Shown: piece by piece, positions 1 to 12,877 of the stretch | How positions within the stretch are numbered: the stretch's first letter is position 1 | Layout: every line of letters starts with the position of its first letter | Assembly (NCBI GenBank): GCA_963920765.1 | Contig: OY987244.1 | Coordinates: 21,742,358 to 21,806,357 of the forward strand | DNA length: 64,000 bases | Source: Ulota crispa | Taxonomy: Eukaryota > Streptophyta > Bryopsida > Orthotrichales > Orthotrichaceae | Direction: 5' to 3' | Notes under the pieces: model-generated | Told to the model about the DNA's origin: nothing | The model's database searches: none | Seen by the model: only the letters and a program-made list of their open reading frames with translations | Made by a program: the position numbers and the translations under genes

Positions 1-487
1 CAAACAAAACAAAAATCAAAGTGAAAAAATGAGCTTTTGGATAATCGCAGCTTTCAAGAAAATCAACTTTCTTTTGGCAGTCCATATGTCCATATAAGGT
101 TTTGTTCAATTACGAGAAATTCCATTCATATGTGTACATTTATATGTGTGTTCGTTAATCTTAAGTTCATGTTGTCATTCAAAAATCTATAAATCAAATT
201 TATGAAAGCCATAAGTAAGTTCGAGCTTGTCCTATTCTGAAGTCATTAAAAAACTCATCGATTGACAAAAAAGTAAACTCCGATACTTCTTTTTCATACA
301 ATCCATAACCTCTAAAAGGAAACTTGGTAAAACATGAGAAGAAAGAAGTGAAAATGACACTCAAAAATGAGAAAAAACTGCACGCCGTTTGAGATTTAAG
401 CTATCCCATTGAAAGATTGAAAGAGGACCAGACTTGAAACAACAAAAACAGACTAGGACATGCATTATAGCTCATGTGATTACTAAC

Positions 488-2641
488 CGTCGAGATTCTT
501 GTGGACGCGGCGGCCTTCTTCTTGGGCTCGGTCTTGGCTTGAATCTTGGGCTTAGGCTCTTTCACAATGGGCTTCCTGGGAATCTTTCCTCCCTTGGTGG
601 TTCCCAGCAGTGAAAAATTAACGCCACTCCAAGCAGACTCGTTGTCGATGTCCCATCCATACATGCGCGCTGGAGCGAGGGCATCTCGACTGTTGGAAAG
701 CTGAGCGAGGTCGTGTGATTGCACGAGCAGTTTCTCCACTTTCTCCCACTCAATTCTGTCCATGTACAGGGGATCGTCCAGAACTTCCTGAGCATAATCA
801 GCCCATTCATGCAGCATTGTCCCCTTGAGGTTCTTCGTCATCCACCGGAGGTAACTGTAACACCACAGGCCCAACCGCACCTTCACCACAATCAATCATC
901 AATTAGAGTGATCATGTGCAGAAGGATTTATCACCTCTCCAGCAACTCAGATATGCAAGTATATAAACCTGATTACGAATTAGAATGCACAGAGTCAACG
1001 GAAAAATATTAAGCATCAGCATGACAAAGTTAATTGATCAGTTGCATCGAGGTCATCCAAACAAACAGCTCATCACAAATGTCTCTACCTTTAACACCTA
1101 AAGGACCCTGAGGACAGAATGTGTCCTCGACCTTTTGAAGTTAAATAAAACCTTACCACATTACTATTGTTAGTAGTTTATACTTTCAATTTTTTTTTTT
1201 GAAGTTTTGTTTTAGTTTCAACAATCTGATTTTGCAAATGATTGATTATGATTTTTCTAAACAAGGTTTTGTGCACAAGTGTCCATTGCAATCTTGACAA
1301 TATGTAGTGTTGAGGGCTCTTGGGAGTGAACTTCAAATACACTAGATCTTTGAGAAAAAATCACATTAGAAATTCATTTAAAAGTATTGTAGAGTAGATT
1401 TTGAGAAGTTATAAATTAATTGGGGCTATGCATGTTAAGCCATTTAACCTCATATTTTTTTGGTGACCAAGTTTTTTAATTTGACATGTGAAAAGAAGAT
1501 TGAAAGACTTTAAATCACTTTCCCAGTTTTAACACCCTCATGATCAACATTATAATCTTTCAATCCAGAAGAGATATTGTTGTATTTTCTTTTCTAATGT
1601 GATATCTAACATGTCTAGTTTGATTTTAATCGGTTACAATTCAAAAAGAGTTGATACAACTTATCAAAGTGTTGGCTTTTTGTTCAAATTAGAGCAAATT
1701 CCTAGAAGCTCAAGAAATTCCAGGGTCCTTTAGGGGTTAATGGAAATGTACCAACGATATTCATGTCCCTTAGTACATACACAATCCTCATTACAATCCT
1801 CACTAATTAGAAACTTCAAATTCCATGTTTGACTGTCTTAGGGTTTTAAGGCTACTGTCATATCCACACCTCACAATTTTACTATACGTAGAAATTCATT
1901 CTTCGAAAGGATGTCGACCTCAACATGCTACTATTGCATTTTAACACATGTCTCATTTACCAGTATCTGAGCACCAAACTCCTAAAATATTTGAACCATA
2001 GGTTACGATATCCCCTTGAGGAAGAGACGACAAGTATAGATACAATTACCGTTACAGTGTCGTAAGTAAAATGAAGAATGGCACTTGAAAGAAAACCCTA
2101 ATAATAACCAATAAACCCTAAGTTTCAGGTCCCCTGAAGAATATCGAGTGTTCCTATTCAGCAAAAAAACTTCTACGGGCTTGTTTAAAGTACACGAACA
2201 GCAGCAGAATCGCTCATATCCCGGAAGAAAAAATAAATAAATGGCCAAGATTAGCAGCAACCCTAGGGATCATTTTTCAGCATCTGAAATCAAGAGGTAA
2301 GCATGCACGTGACACTGAAGAGAAGAAAAGGCCATGCTCTGAACTTACCGCGAGGAAAGAGTGCCAAGCATGCTCCCCTTATTCTTCCCGAAATCCACAA
2401 CTCGGTCCCTCGAGTAAAGGAAGGCAGGTGTCCGCCTCGCACCCGAAGCACGAACCAAGACAGAGGCGCGTGCAGCACAGACGCCGTGTATTACTTTCCA
2501 ACTGGTCCGCGTCCACCGTGTCGTGGTCGTCGATGAATTCAAATCGGCCCCGCTCATTCTCCCCTGGAAAACAACGAGGTCTCCCAAAACGGACCTCCCG
2601 GAAGGCCGGAGAGACACAGCCAAGCGTGCTAAGGGCACCAT
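488..2641 (-). CDS. Unidentified protein, two exons seen, 3' end probably beyond the left edge
   Basis: I do not recognise this protein. Exon 2 (854 down to 488) follows a good acceptor (TTACAG) and reads LRWMTKNLKGTMLHEWADYA and onward, with an acidic/aromatic middle part and a Lys/Pro-rich tail (KPKIQAKTEPKKKAAAS). It ends at ACG|GTTAGT, a plausible donor, so further exons may lie outside the window; without splicing the frame stops at 401. A GC-rich upstream frame (ATGs at 2641 and 2557) ends at 2349 in a perfect donor, CG|GTAAGT. Its phase (two bases) fits exon 2 (one base), so the two join in frame across a 1.5-kb intron that carries a TTAA-flanked MITE. The N-terminal part is Arg/Ser-rich and could be a targeting peptide or simply 5' UTR; the true start is uncertain. 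Exon 2 is fairly secure, the link to exon 1 is inference. Confidence 0.45.
1091..1740. mobile_element. TTAA-flanked MITE, copy A (piggyBac-like termini)
   Basis: TTAA at 1091-1094 and 1737-1740 bounds a 642-bp AT-rich element. The left end reads CACCTAAAGGACCCTG and the reverse complement of the right end reads CCCCTAAAGGACCCTG. There is no coding capacity. Its interior is homologous to copies B (12882-13528, same orientation) and C (34852-35871, opposite orientation). It lies in the presumed intron of the minus-strand gene. Confidence 0.75.
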
Positions 2642-3623
2642 TTCTGAGATAAGCTAACTTAGCTCTCTCAGCAACGCGATCCCGTGAAGCACATGATGGC
2701 GTCGCCTCAGTTAACGCAGGAGCTCAAGCACGATTCAGTGCCTTCATGCTTTGCAGCGTCGCCATCGCCGGTGTCGCACAGCCTCTGCGAGAGTGCGAGG
2801 ACAGGAAACGCTCCGCACGCCGCCCCGCGGCAGCCGCAGCAGCAAAGCAATCACAAGTAATTTGCAGATTTCCTTGTGGAGTGGATAAGATCCTCCCCTC
2901 AACGGATTTTGGAAACATTGCCGCGCCCCCGCTTCCTCTTGCCAAAGCTCTAAGGTAGTGTGCTCATAAACCGTCCATCTAAGGGATGAAACTGGATTTT
3001 GGGGAGGTGAAACTTCTTGAACTATTTTTCAGTAAACTTCCTTTGAAAGACAAGAAGAATCGACATCTAACCCAAATTCTTTCATATTTTTTTGGAGCTT
3101 TATGGAATTAGGTATGAAATTTTGAAGTGGAAAGGCCATAGGTCTCTAAAATCATCCATCTTTTCATATGTACACTCCTTGTACATTTTGACAACTTATG
3201 AAATAAAGCATGTATAGCAAGGGAATATTTGAGAAGGTGCGCGGTTTTAATGCCTGCACGGTTTATGAGCAGATTACCTAACTCAGTATTTTTTTAAACG
3301 GAATGACTAGGGGACACCCTAGTTGCTACGTGAACACCCATATAGCCCAACCTACTAAATTTAAGAATGAAACTAAATCAAAACAACATGTTAGCGACAA
3401 AGTCTAGGGATTTTTTTAAGCTTTAATTGGCCAATATCCTACATTCTCTTGAGTCAACCGGTTGTCTAGTATACTCTCGGCTAAGCCTATAGAAATAAAG
3501 AATATTCTCTCTTTTTTCCTCTTAAATGGTCGGTTTCTTTCCTAAACTTTTGAATTCAATTCGGCAATTCTCAAAATCAACAGGCTAGCTTGTAATTAAA
3601 TGCCAATACTCCCCGTACATTGG
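2642..3623. other. GC-rich upstream region, then AT-rich spacer
   Basis: The stretch 2690-2950 is GC-rich and probably belongs to the promoter or 5' UTR of the minus-strand gene. A short plus-strand frame from 2693 to 2860 (about 55 codons) is present but has no recognisable product. From 2960 on the DNA is AT-rich. Near 3300-3340 lies an isolated end resembling the foldback family of 30834-31228 (GACTAGGGGACACCCTAGTT); no partner end was found. Confidence 0.4.
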
Positions 3624-4220
3624 TTAGCGCACATTTGCGTTTACAAGCATTGCAAACATACAACAAATAAGGTAGGTATATCCATACCTGACCATTTATG
3701 GGTTTGGGGTACCTCAAGGTCTCAGAAAATTTAGGAAAAAAATATGTAGGGTAGGCCTTTCACCAAGCTATTATGGAATGCAATTTTTGTAAAAAAAAAA
3801 TATTGTGGATATATTTTATATTAAAGGGCAAAGTTGTAGCTCAAAGAGTCCCTATTAGTGACTCTAAACTAACCTCGAAACTACTTGGATGTGTTCTTAT
3901 AGTGGCAATTGATGGTCCCAATCCCAACCATCCCAAAGTAGCTTAGCAATTGACATGTGGCAAAATTTTCTTGTGCAAGTGACATTCATTGCTCCACTAT
4001 GGGTTCAACAGTGTGTGAATGTGTGATGAAAGCCTCAAATCTAGGGTGCAAGATTGGGGAGGGGTCAGGAATGGGTGTGTCTACCTTATGTCTCATTAGT
4101 GACATAGTCAAGAGTTAAACGTATAAATGAAGGGAGCGACAGGTTTAACTCTTGACCATGTCACAAATGAGACATATTTGTTATATGTTTGCAATGCTTG
4201 TAGACTCAAATGTGCACTAA
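3624..4220. mobile_element. TIR element (MITE) with internal hairpin
   Basis: The two ends are inverted copies: TTAGCGCACATTTGCGTTTA on the left, and the reverse complement of the right end reads TTAGTGCACATTTGAGTCTA. Similarity continues for about 45 bases including CAAGCATTGCAAACATA. A second, internal inverted repeat lies at 4087-4120 and 4143-4176. No coding frame is present. Confidence 0.6.
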
Positions 4221-4471
4221 AATAATGTTTTGATTTTATTTCATATTTCAAAGTAATAATCATCTCAATTTTAAAATTTTAAAATTGGTACTATGAGCGG
4301 GATCTAGAGTTAAAGAACAAAGTAAAAGTTGCAACTTTGATGTCAAGTTATATTTTCAAATTAGTGATGTTTTTCCTATGGTCCACACCTACTTTAATAT
4401 TGTAAATATTAACCACATATAGTAAGTATGGTAGAAGAATTGAAAAAGGGGTGGTACATATATCAATTCCC
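4221..4471. mobile_element. Truncated GGGAATT foldback MITE
   Basis: This corresponds to the right half of the complete element at 28260-28664, including the shared block around GTGATGTTTTTCCTATGGTC and the terminal TACATATATCAATTCCC. The left half is missing; it abuts the TIR element ending at 4220. Confidence 0.55.
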
Positions 4472-5504
4472 TTTTTCTAAATATACTTTTCTCTAGGGAA
4501 AATTTCATGGATACTCTTGAAGCTACAACTGGTCAATACCCCTTGCAAGCTTCCTTGCATGGGCTTTGTGATAGTAAAAAATTTGCCGACAAGGGTTCAA
4601 GCATGTCCTAAACCCTTGTTGCAACAACCCTCACCAATTGTGTTGATCATTATTTTTTGTGCAATAGCAATTTAAAGCCTTAAATAAATAAAAATCTCCA
4701 ACAATTTGCAAGTGTGTGCATTCACATCTAGTCTTGCTACTCACAAAATTATGAGATGAATCAAAAGCTTAGAGAATTTTGTAAAAATTAATAAACAACA
4801 ACTAAGTGACTTGCCAAAAAAATGAGATTTTACCATCACATATTGTTTGATTGGATGTTGTAATTTCTCATCTCCCACATTTCATTGTTCCCAAAATTTG
4901 CAAGTTTGTTTTCTAAGTAATTTAAGTGTTACATTATTTTCAATGATTACTTTTTGTGCATTATCCAATTGACTAAGATGCAACGCATCAAAATCATAGG
5001 TTTCCAAAAACCTAATTTTTGGTGAAAATGGCTTGGGCGCTTAGGATACATTGAAGCTTTCAGTTGCAAATTTGCAACAAGTCATTTAAATCTAATAAAA
5101 TCTAATTTTCTACAATGGAGTAGAAAATGAAATTCGCCAAGCTCCATTTTTTGAATTCAAGTTCAAATCCATTTCGAAAGAAAAGCTGTAATTGTATTTG
5201 ACCGGTTTTCCCGGTTCTCGGAGTTGAGAAGAACGTGATCCCCATACCCTTGACACCCTATGAGCAGGGTTTTTTTTCTTGACAAATTTTTGCCTAACCT
5301 CAAAATGTATGTGGCGGTCATTAGACTGAAAAATTTAGAGGAAAAAGTGGATGCAATTTCCAAATTTGTACTTGGGCAGACATGCTACTTGCCGGATTTT
5401 GGATGAAAGTAGTTTATATTAGTAAAATTTTGGATGCACATACAGAGATCATTCTAACTTTCCAATTTTAGCAAAATTTTCCTTACCTCCGTGCATTTTG
5501 TATT
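4472..5504. other. AT-rich intergenic DNA with isolated MITE ends
   Basis: At 4497-4520 there is a left end of the GGGAAAATTTCATGGATAC family without an obvious right end. At 5026-5050 there is an end similar to MITE copy H (GGCTTGGGCGCTTAGGA). Nothing coding was recognised. Confidence 0.4.
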
Positions 5505-5627
5505 ATGGAATGGGATTTGGGAAGAGCGTTGCTGGATAAAATCTGCCGTTCTCTACTTGCAGCTCTTGCCGCTCGCTAGGGACTAGTAGACTATATCCAG
5601 CAAAGCTCCTCCCAACGTCCATTCCAT
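5505..5627. other. Imperfect hairpin upstream of CPSF73-II (candidate miRNA precursor or tiny MITE)
   Basis: Arms 5505-5538 and 5594-5627 are inverted copies of 34 bases with about five mismatches by eye, around a loop of 55 bases. The right arm contains TATCCAGCAAAGCTCCTCCC. Arm length and mismatch pattern are compatible with a plant miRNA precursor, but no known miRNA was recognised, and a transposon remnant is equally possible. Confidence 0.4.
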
Positions 5628-5639
5628 GACATAATCAAG

Positions 5640-6669
5640 TTTTGCTAGTTATTCTCTTACCAATGGTCGCCGTCTTATTTCTCCCTAATAGATGCTTGCT
5701 ACGCTTCTCCAATCGCTGTCTGGACAAAGCAAGAAAATTATTCTGGACTGTGAAAAGGCTCCTAAAAATCTCATAATACCGAGCAAGAGCTGATTACGGG
5801 GTGCGGGTCGCTCACTCGACAAATTCAAAAAACAAACCCTGCCTATGAGTACATTCCATGCAGGTATCAGAAGGGCTGGATACTACATGGCGGGTATCAC
5901 CGGTCCTCGATACTCTGCGAAGGAGGTCCTACTCTGCTCGTCGTCGTCTCCGAACGTTTGGCGATGGCCACGACTGTTGCTGCGCAGCTCCTGTGCCTTG
6001 CCTTGCCTTAGGATTCGGTCTCGCCTTGGCAAAAAGAAGGTGGAGTGGATTCATGACAGTTTAGATTTTTCGATTTCATTTGCGGAAGGAGTTCCGATTC
6101 TTTCCACGGAGTTTTGTCAGTCAATTATAAAACTATGTCGCATTGGGAGCTGCGAGTCTTCATTGATTGCCGGGGATGTTTTTAAGGACTGTCGTGATTA
6201 GCCAATACATTATGTGGACTTACTAACGAAGCTGTGATTTGTGAAGTGCGCTGATGCAAGTTTGTAGAGTTTTGTCTTTATTGAACAGATATGGATTTGG
6301 CTTAGAAGCTCAATCAGCTGCAAGCGTAAATGCAGGACCTTTAATTGAATTGAGTTGAATCACGTCTGTTTTGAGATCGTTGTAGTTATTCGCTATCACC
6401 ATTCGTAGGTGCATGAGTCGAAGTTGAAAGAGATCACGAGGTTGAACGCGTTTCCTACCTAAACTACGTACTTGAAATGGAATTCTGATTGTCGAGTAAG
6501 AAGACTGCATACGCGCCATGGTCATCAAATGCGTCCCTTTAGGTGAGCTGGAATGAGTTCTTGTTACTGTTGTTGCAAGAGAATGTGCTTAGAATGAATG
6601 AATCGTGAAAATTGGATGCAGTGATGATGAGAGTTTAGCGTTTAGGGTTCAAGAAAGGCTCGGCGGGAA
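5640..6669 (+). promoter_or_regulatory. Promoter / 5' UTR region of CPSF73-II
   Basis: This moderately GC-rich stretch lies between the hairpin and the CPSF73-II start codon. Open frames of 118 and 68 codons near 5845-6201 resemble no family known to me and probably reflect 5' UTR sequence. No clear TATA box was assigned. Confidence 0.4.
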
Positions 6670-9600
6670 ATGTGTGGATTGATTCGAAAGTGTATGACAG
6701 GGGCGGGACAAGATGTAGGGAAGAGCTGTGTGATTGTGACGGTTGGAGGAAAAAAAATTATGTTCGATTGTGGAATGCACATGGGCTACCAAGATGAGCG
6801 TCGCTATCCCGATTTCTCCTTCATCTCGAAGAGCGGTGATTTTACTCACGCCATTGACTGTGTCATCATCACGCACTTGTGAGTGACAGACATCTCATAC
6901 TAATAACTTTCTTCAAATTTTGTATTATAAAAGAAAATACCTATTTGTAAAGTTGGACTTCTCTGAATCGTCTTGTTTCTTTTCCAGCATGTTTGTAGAA
7001 ACTTAGCAATGTGATCAGGAGTTGTCCTTAAGGGCTTTATATTTTTGTCTGGATGGCCATGCAGAAATAAGCTTAACAATGGATAATAATGAACTTGTCT
7101 GTGTGACCATTTTTGTGGAGTGCTCGAAATAGAATAGCATATTTGGTTAAATGCATTCCAAAATGTCCTGCCTTCTTCTGTTCGAATATGTATGAACTGG
7201 TCGCAACCTTGTGCTTGTTCTTAGAATTGTAATTTGGCATATTTTTCGTATTTTGACACGGCGTGGTTTTTTTTTTTGTATCTAGCCACCTGGATCACAT
7301 TGGAGCTCTTCCATATTTCACCGAAGTCCTTGGTTATGATGGACCAATATATATGACTGTAAGTTGTTGAAAATATAAGTCTCTTTGGCAGGAAACTGTT
7401 TTTTCAAATGTTACCACTTTTTCCATTTATCTATTATTTAACTGATTTTATTCTAATTGTGGAGAGATGTCTACAATTTTCAGTATCCAACCAAAGCGTT
7501 AGCGCCTTTGATGCTGGAGGACTATCGTAAGGTCATGGTGGAGAGGAAGGGGGAGCAAGAGCAGTTCAGCGTCCTTCACATTCAAAAGTGCATGAAAAAG
7601 GGTACGTTCTCTTTGCAGGATTCACGAATTTGATCTCAGTATTTATGATGTCAAATCAGGGAGCAGGGAATGGAAACAATAGCCTGAGAGCAAAAGTCTT
7701 CTTTTGATTGAGAAATAGGACTTGATTTTGTTAAATGTATACATGACAACCTTAGCCAGTACCTTTCTTTCTTAAGTATGACCACGCCTGCACCATCCAA
7801 TTAGCGCCCATCAATTAACTGAGGTGTCAAGGTCATGAGCTAGTTGGAAATTAACTCACTTTTGTATGCCGCAAATGCAAGGTAACGATGGAGATTTAGA
7901 ATCTCAAATGAACCATCTGTTGCTACTTGGTTGGCGCGGGCGGTTTTAACACTTCAAACCCATTGGTATAGGCACATTCGGTTAGCTGGTAGAAATGAAA
8001 TTAAGATCATTGCAAGTTATTACCTGAAATTAATACAAAAGGTGCTACCTGATACAACTTGGGTAGTGTCGGCATTTAGTAACTAGCTAAAACTGCTGCT
8101 TGGCTGATTCGAACGAGGCTTGTTTTGCATAAAGGCTTTGGATTTTGGTCCTGATATATATGGCATGGGGTCGGCCTCACAGTGACCGCGGTGGATTTAC
8201 GCCAGACAATAAAAGTGAGTGCGGATCTGGAAATCAGGGCGTATTATGCAGGCCATGTGAGTGTTCTCGCACCTTCAGTAGTTCTCAATGTCTTACACCT
8301 TATGCTTATGTTCCCGTTGTAAGCTTTTTACCAAATCAGAAAAAAATCTGACCTACTTTATATGAGATTAGGTGCTTGGAGCAGCAATGTTTTGGGTTAA
8401 GGCCGGAGACGACACTGTCGTTTATACAGGAGATTATAATATGACTCCAGACCGTCATCTTGGCGCTGCCCAGATAGATCGCTTGGAACCAGACCTCCTT
8501 ATTACCGAGTGAGCTCTTGAATCCCAATTATACCAGCTCTGGCTTTTTGTTTACTACCTTTTGTGCATTCTTTGAAAAGCTCTTACTTATGGACGGAATT
8601 TTGGAGATTTCGACGGTACAAAGTGTGTAAAGCTAAACCTAATAAAATCATCACTTTTTCTCTCAGATCAACATATGCAACCACTGTTCGAGATTCTAAA
8701 CGAGCTCGGGAACGCGATTTTCTAAAAGCTGTAAGGTTTCATATAGTGATATGCCCTTGGGTGACTCTTGTAGTACTTTTTACTGTATGTCGCATATCTT
8801 TAGGTGGATTGCCTTTTGAGTTCGTTAGAAAATAATTTCTCTGCACGCTGGCTTGGTAGGTTCACAAGTGTGTTGCCGCTGGTGGTAAGGTGCTGATACC
8901 TGTGTTTGCACTTGGCAGAGCTCAGGTAGGTCTAATCCCATGAAGCATTACACGACTTCTTTTCATTGTACTTATTTCCCATGCAATAAATTGTGCGCTT
9001 AGGAAAAGTTTGTTTTTCTTCTTTGGATTTTGTATTTCAGTAGTAATACTCTAATTGCATATGCTTTTTTATATTTCTATTTTGTTTTTTTTTATCTCTC
9101 GATGCGTTTTCAGTCGATGTGTGCTCCTCGGTGTACAGGAGTTATGCATCCTCCTCGATGAGTATTGGGAGCGTATGAATCTTGATATGCCCATCTATAT
9201 TTCTGCTGGTAATATTCCACTTCACATGGAATGAAATGAAATCCTTCATTAGAGTTTAAGTTCTAGCTCTACCGAGCTTAAATAAACGTGATCGAGTGAT
9301 TTGGGATGTAGGGTTGACTGTGCAAGCAAACGTGTACTATAAGCTGTTGATAAGCTGGACCAATCAAAAAGTCAAAGACACTTATTTTACTCGAAATACT
9401 TTTGATTTCAAACATGGTACCTAATTCTAAACCCCGCGGTCAACATCTTTGATTCTTTCTTTACTTCCTTTATATGAGCTAGCATGTCTTATCAAAGTTC
9501 CATGTCCCAAAAAATGCAGCTTTGAGTCTCATGCTTCGTGTGGTTGTTGTGGAAGCAGTTACGCAATTTGAACGCTCCAAAATAGATGCTCCAGGACCAT

Positions 9601-12274
9601 GTGTTCTGTTTGCAACGCCTGGAATGCTTAGTGGAGGTCTCTCGCTTGAGGTGTTCAAGCATTGGGCTCCTTCAGAAGGCAACATGATCATCCTACCGGG
9701 GTGGGTGATTCCTTCAAATTGTTCCATTTTCGTATGAAATATGAATTTCTGAAATTGAGGAGCCCTTCTCTTGAAATGAAGGGTTTCCTCTTCCGGGTCC
9801 TGTATAGTACGAAGTACTCCATTCAATGTTACATTGTCAGCACTTTGAGAGACTGGGAACAGGTTCTGTATTGCAGGAACTGTTGGTAGTAAGCTCATGC
9901 CTGGAAAGGCCACAAAAATTGATCTCGACAAGCGCACTCAATTGGATGTCCGTTGTCAGGTCAGCACAGAAGCTCTCTATTCCAATCATTACGAAGTCAT
10001 TAATTTTACCTGCCAAAAATTCAATAAGCATCATTGTTGCCATTCTGGGATTTTCTGCAAAGTTTGTAAAGGTAAATTTGCTGTTCTTTCATTGTTGGTC
10101 CGAGGCTGAAAGATACCGCTGATTGGCTTGCAGATCCAGCATTTGTCTTTCAGTGCTCACACAGATGCGAAGGGCATCATGGATCTTGTCAGGCATGTTG
10201 CTCCAAGGAATGTTATCTTGGTTCATGGAGAGAAGCCTAAAATGGTCATTTTGAAGAACAAGATTTCCTCAGCTTTAGGTGAGTTCCCTTCAGACTTTCT
10301 TCTTATGATTCTACCAGAATACTGAAACTTAGGGCCGGTTTACATTTCTCTGGACAAGTCTTGAGGACAAGCAAAAACTTGAGGTCAAGATATAGGTATT
10401 TGGAGTCTGTGGGCAAGATGGTTAACCATTCAGTAATTACGAAATAACTTAGCAAGTTAGGTTGAGTGGCCTTATCCGTTTGATTGAGTTGATGGTATTT
10501 AGAGCACTTCACAATGATCAAACGAACAATGGTGTCATGTAAGTATCCATGACAAATATTTCATTCACTGTCAGGAATTTTCCTTCTAGACTGTCTCGAT
10601 TGTATGTAAATCCCTATGGACAACTCCACCTTTGGACCACTTTCTTAAAACATGGTTGGAACGTTTTGTCCAGACAATCGTAAGCCAATTCTTGTACAGA
10701 TATGTGAACAACGGATGTTCCACCAATAATAATGATACTATCAAAGAGCTTTTTCCATGAGTATTAATTTGGGTCTATGGATTTTCTCCTCTGGTTCCAG
10801 GTATTCCATGCTATGACCCAGCAAACCTGGAGACAATTGAGATAGCTTCCCGCTGTCCTGTAAAAGTCGGGGTCTCTAAGCAATTTCTCGATGCTAACAT
10901 CGAGAAAACTGAGCAACAAGTGATACCAGAACTATCACTAGAACAGGAAAGACCGCTCGAAATCATAGAGTCACTGGATCTCTCTCAGCTACAAACAGAA
11001 GACCGTGATTTTCAACTCCCACTTGCAAGAGAAGCCATTTCAGTCCATGGCTTCGTTGTCATGGACGACTCTTCGAGAATCAAAGTGATCCATCCTGACG
11101 AGGTTGCAGCTGAGCTCGGAATCACGAAGCACCACATGCGTTTCTCCTGCCTTTGCCCAATTTTCCCTGCTCCTAATGATGAGCAAGACAAAGTAACTCC
11201 AAAAAAACCTCTGTTGCCAGTTGATTTAAATGCTTCAGAGGATGTGGCACACGCATCACCAGTTGACATGGAGGTGGGCGTCTCTGCTACCTTAAACCCT
11301 AAACCCTAAATCCTAAAACTCGTGAAGCTTGTCATTGCAACTAAGGCAGAGGATGCTATTTGTAAGCAGTTTAGCATACGCAGGAGTGTGATTTCTGGGA
11401 TATGTACAGAGCTGTGAAGAGATCCTTAGGTACATGAACTAAATCTGCTGAGATCATTTTTTTTTTGCATTGTATGGATTTCTTATGCAATTTTAAAGTG
11501 GGAGGTTGTTGATCGCTGCTTTTAGGGACCGTAGTCAACACTACTTCCATTTGTAGATTTACGGGCATGGACATTTAGCCAAGTCATGCTTACATCCCTT
11601 GCTAATTGTAGGCCAACGAAGTCTTTTATGATCAGATCCTTAATGGTTTCAGGATCTTGTCTGTGTGTGTGCTTGCCACGCAGGTACAAGAAGAGGAGCC
11701 ATCGAAGAAACGGTACCGTATGGATCTGCAGCGACATCTCAGTCTTGACTTGGAACGAGAGCCCGTGCTGGAGGATTCCGCGGAGGAAGGCTACGAAGTT
11801 GAGTCTTACGCAGATCGGGACACGTCAGGTGCTCCTCAAGAGAGCAGCCGAGGTGTGGGAGGTGGGATCAGTCTCGACATTAATGCAACGCCAGATCCGT
11901 CTACTCCAGCCGAGAGCCTGTCCACTGGAAGCGGAGGCCAAGAGCTGGAAGTTGCAAGCCTGTGGCCAGCGCACATGCAACGGCGGGTAGATCTCCATTC
12001 TCTTCTTCAGGTGATATTCATGTGCCTTGTGAGACATCTTGGAGAGGGTGTGTTGCATGAGAAACCTGATTGTATAGAAGGTCGGTCATTCAAGATCAGT
12101 GTGAGCCCGGAGAGTAGCAGAGTCAACTGGGGAACCACCGTAAATGACTCTACTGCACGCCTAGATGAGAACAGAAAACCTCTCGTGGTGCTGCTTTGTG
12201 AGTGGTCGTCTGAGGCCCAAGCTCTTGCAGAGAGAAGCTTAGATGTATTGGCAAGACTGAAGCTGAAGTTGTGA
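6670..12274 (+). CDS. CPSF73-II: CPSF73-II / INTS11-type metallo-beta-lactamase RNA endonuclease
   Basis: This gene encodes the nuclear MBL/beta-CASP endonuclease paralogous to CPSF73; animal INTS11 cuts snRNA 3' ends in the Integrator complex. Fourteen exons join in phase: 6670-6878, 7286-7358, 7484-7601, 8183-8256, 8372-8508, 8667-8730, 8860-8925, 9139-9208, 9312-9416, 9559-9700, 9863-9959, 10134-10278, 10801-11273, 11684-12274 (787 codons plus stop). The HxHxDH zinc motif (HFHLDH, residues 69-74) is split across exons 1 and 2. Also visible are [10 protein letters not shown] near the start, [64 protein letters not shown] and LVHGEKPKM. All catalytic motifs look intact, so the enzyme should be active. 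The C-terminal region (exons 13-14) is longer and less conserved, with an acidic, low-complexity stretch. All introns are GT-AG. The start was chosen as the first ATG preceding the conserved GAGQ block. Confidence 0.93.
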
Positions 12275-12877
12275 TTAACTTAGCATTGGTTCATCACAGA
12301 GCCAGTACTAGTTGCTACAGCCTCTGGAAGAGAAACCGAAGTTTTAATACACAATGCAACAACATTCTTGAGTATTATTTGTATTTCCATTTCGGACATC
12401 AGGTAGGAGGATATTGAAACCATAAGGACCCTGTTCATAGGTGGACTTGTTTGCAAGCGTTGAAAGCGTCAGATTGAAATTGCATAAGCAATTGACCGCT
12501 TGTTTTCAAAAGTGATCTCTTCAGAGCTCTAAAAAAACACATGTTTTACATTCAATTTAACTAGGGTCGTTCTGTCCAGTTATGGTCATTATCCAAAGTT
12601 TCATCTGTTAGGTATGTCCAAAGGTGACATTTTGACAGCAAAAAAGTTTGATGCACGATTGTAGCAACTTCAAAGGCCCTAGAAACTCCAATTAAGTTAC
12701 ATAAGCTCAAATCATTACAAAACCTGTACAATTGTGTTTTGAATTACATGCCCATGCAATACAGTAAACTATTATCAATTTGAACCATCATTTTTCTTAT
12801 CGATTAACGTTACTAGCAACTATAAAATTCCATTAAGTTTTTCCCATTTCGTACTACTGGAACCATATATAACATTA
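12275..12877 (+). other. 3' flank of CPSF73-II
   Basis: AT-rich sequence following the stop codon; it presumably includes the 3' UTR. No element or gene was recognised. Confidence 0.4.

Noticed and set aside
5845..6201. 118-codon frame upstream of CPSF73-II
   Set aside because: No recognisable motif and directly upstream of a well-supported gene; treated as 5' UTR.
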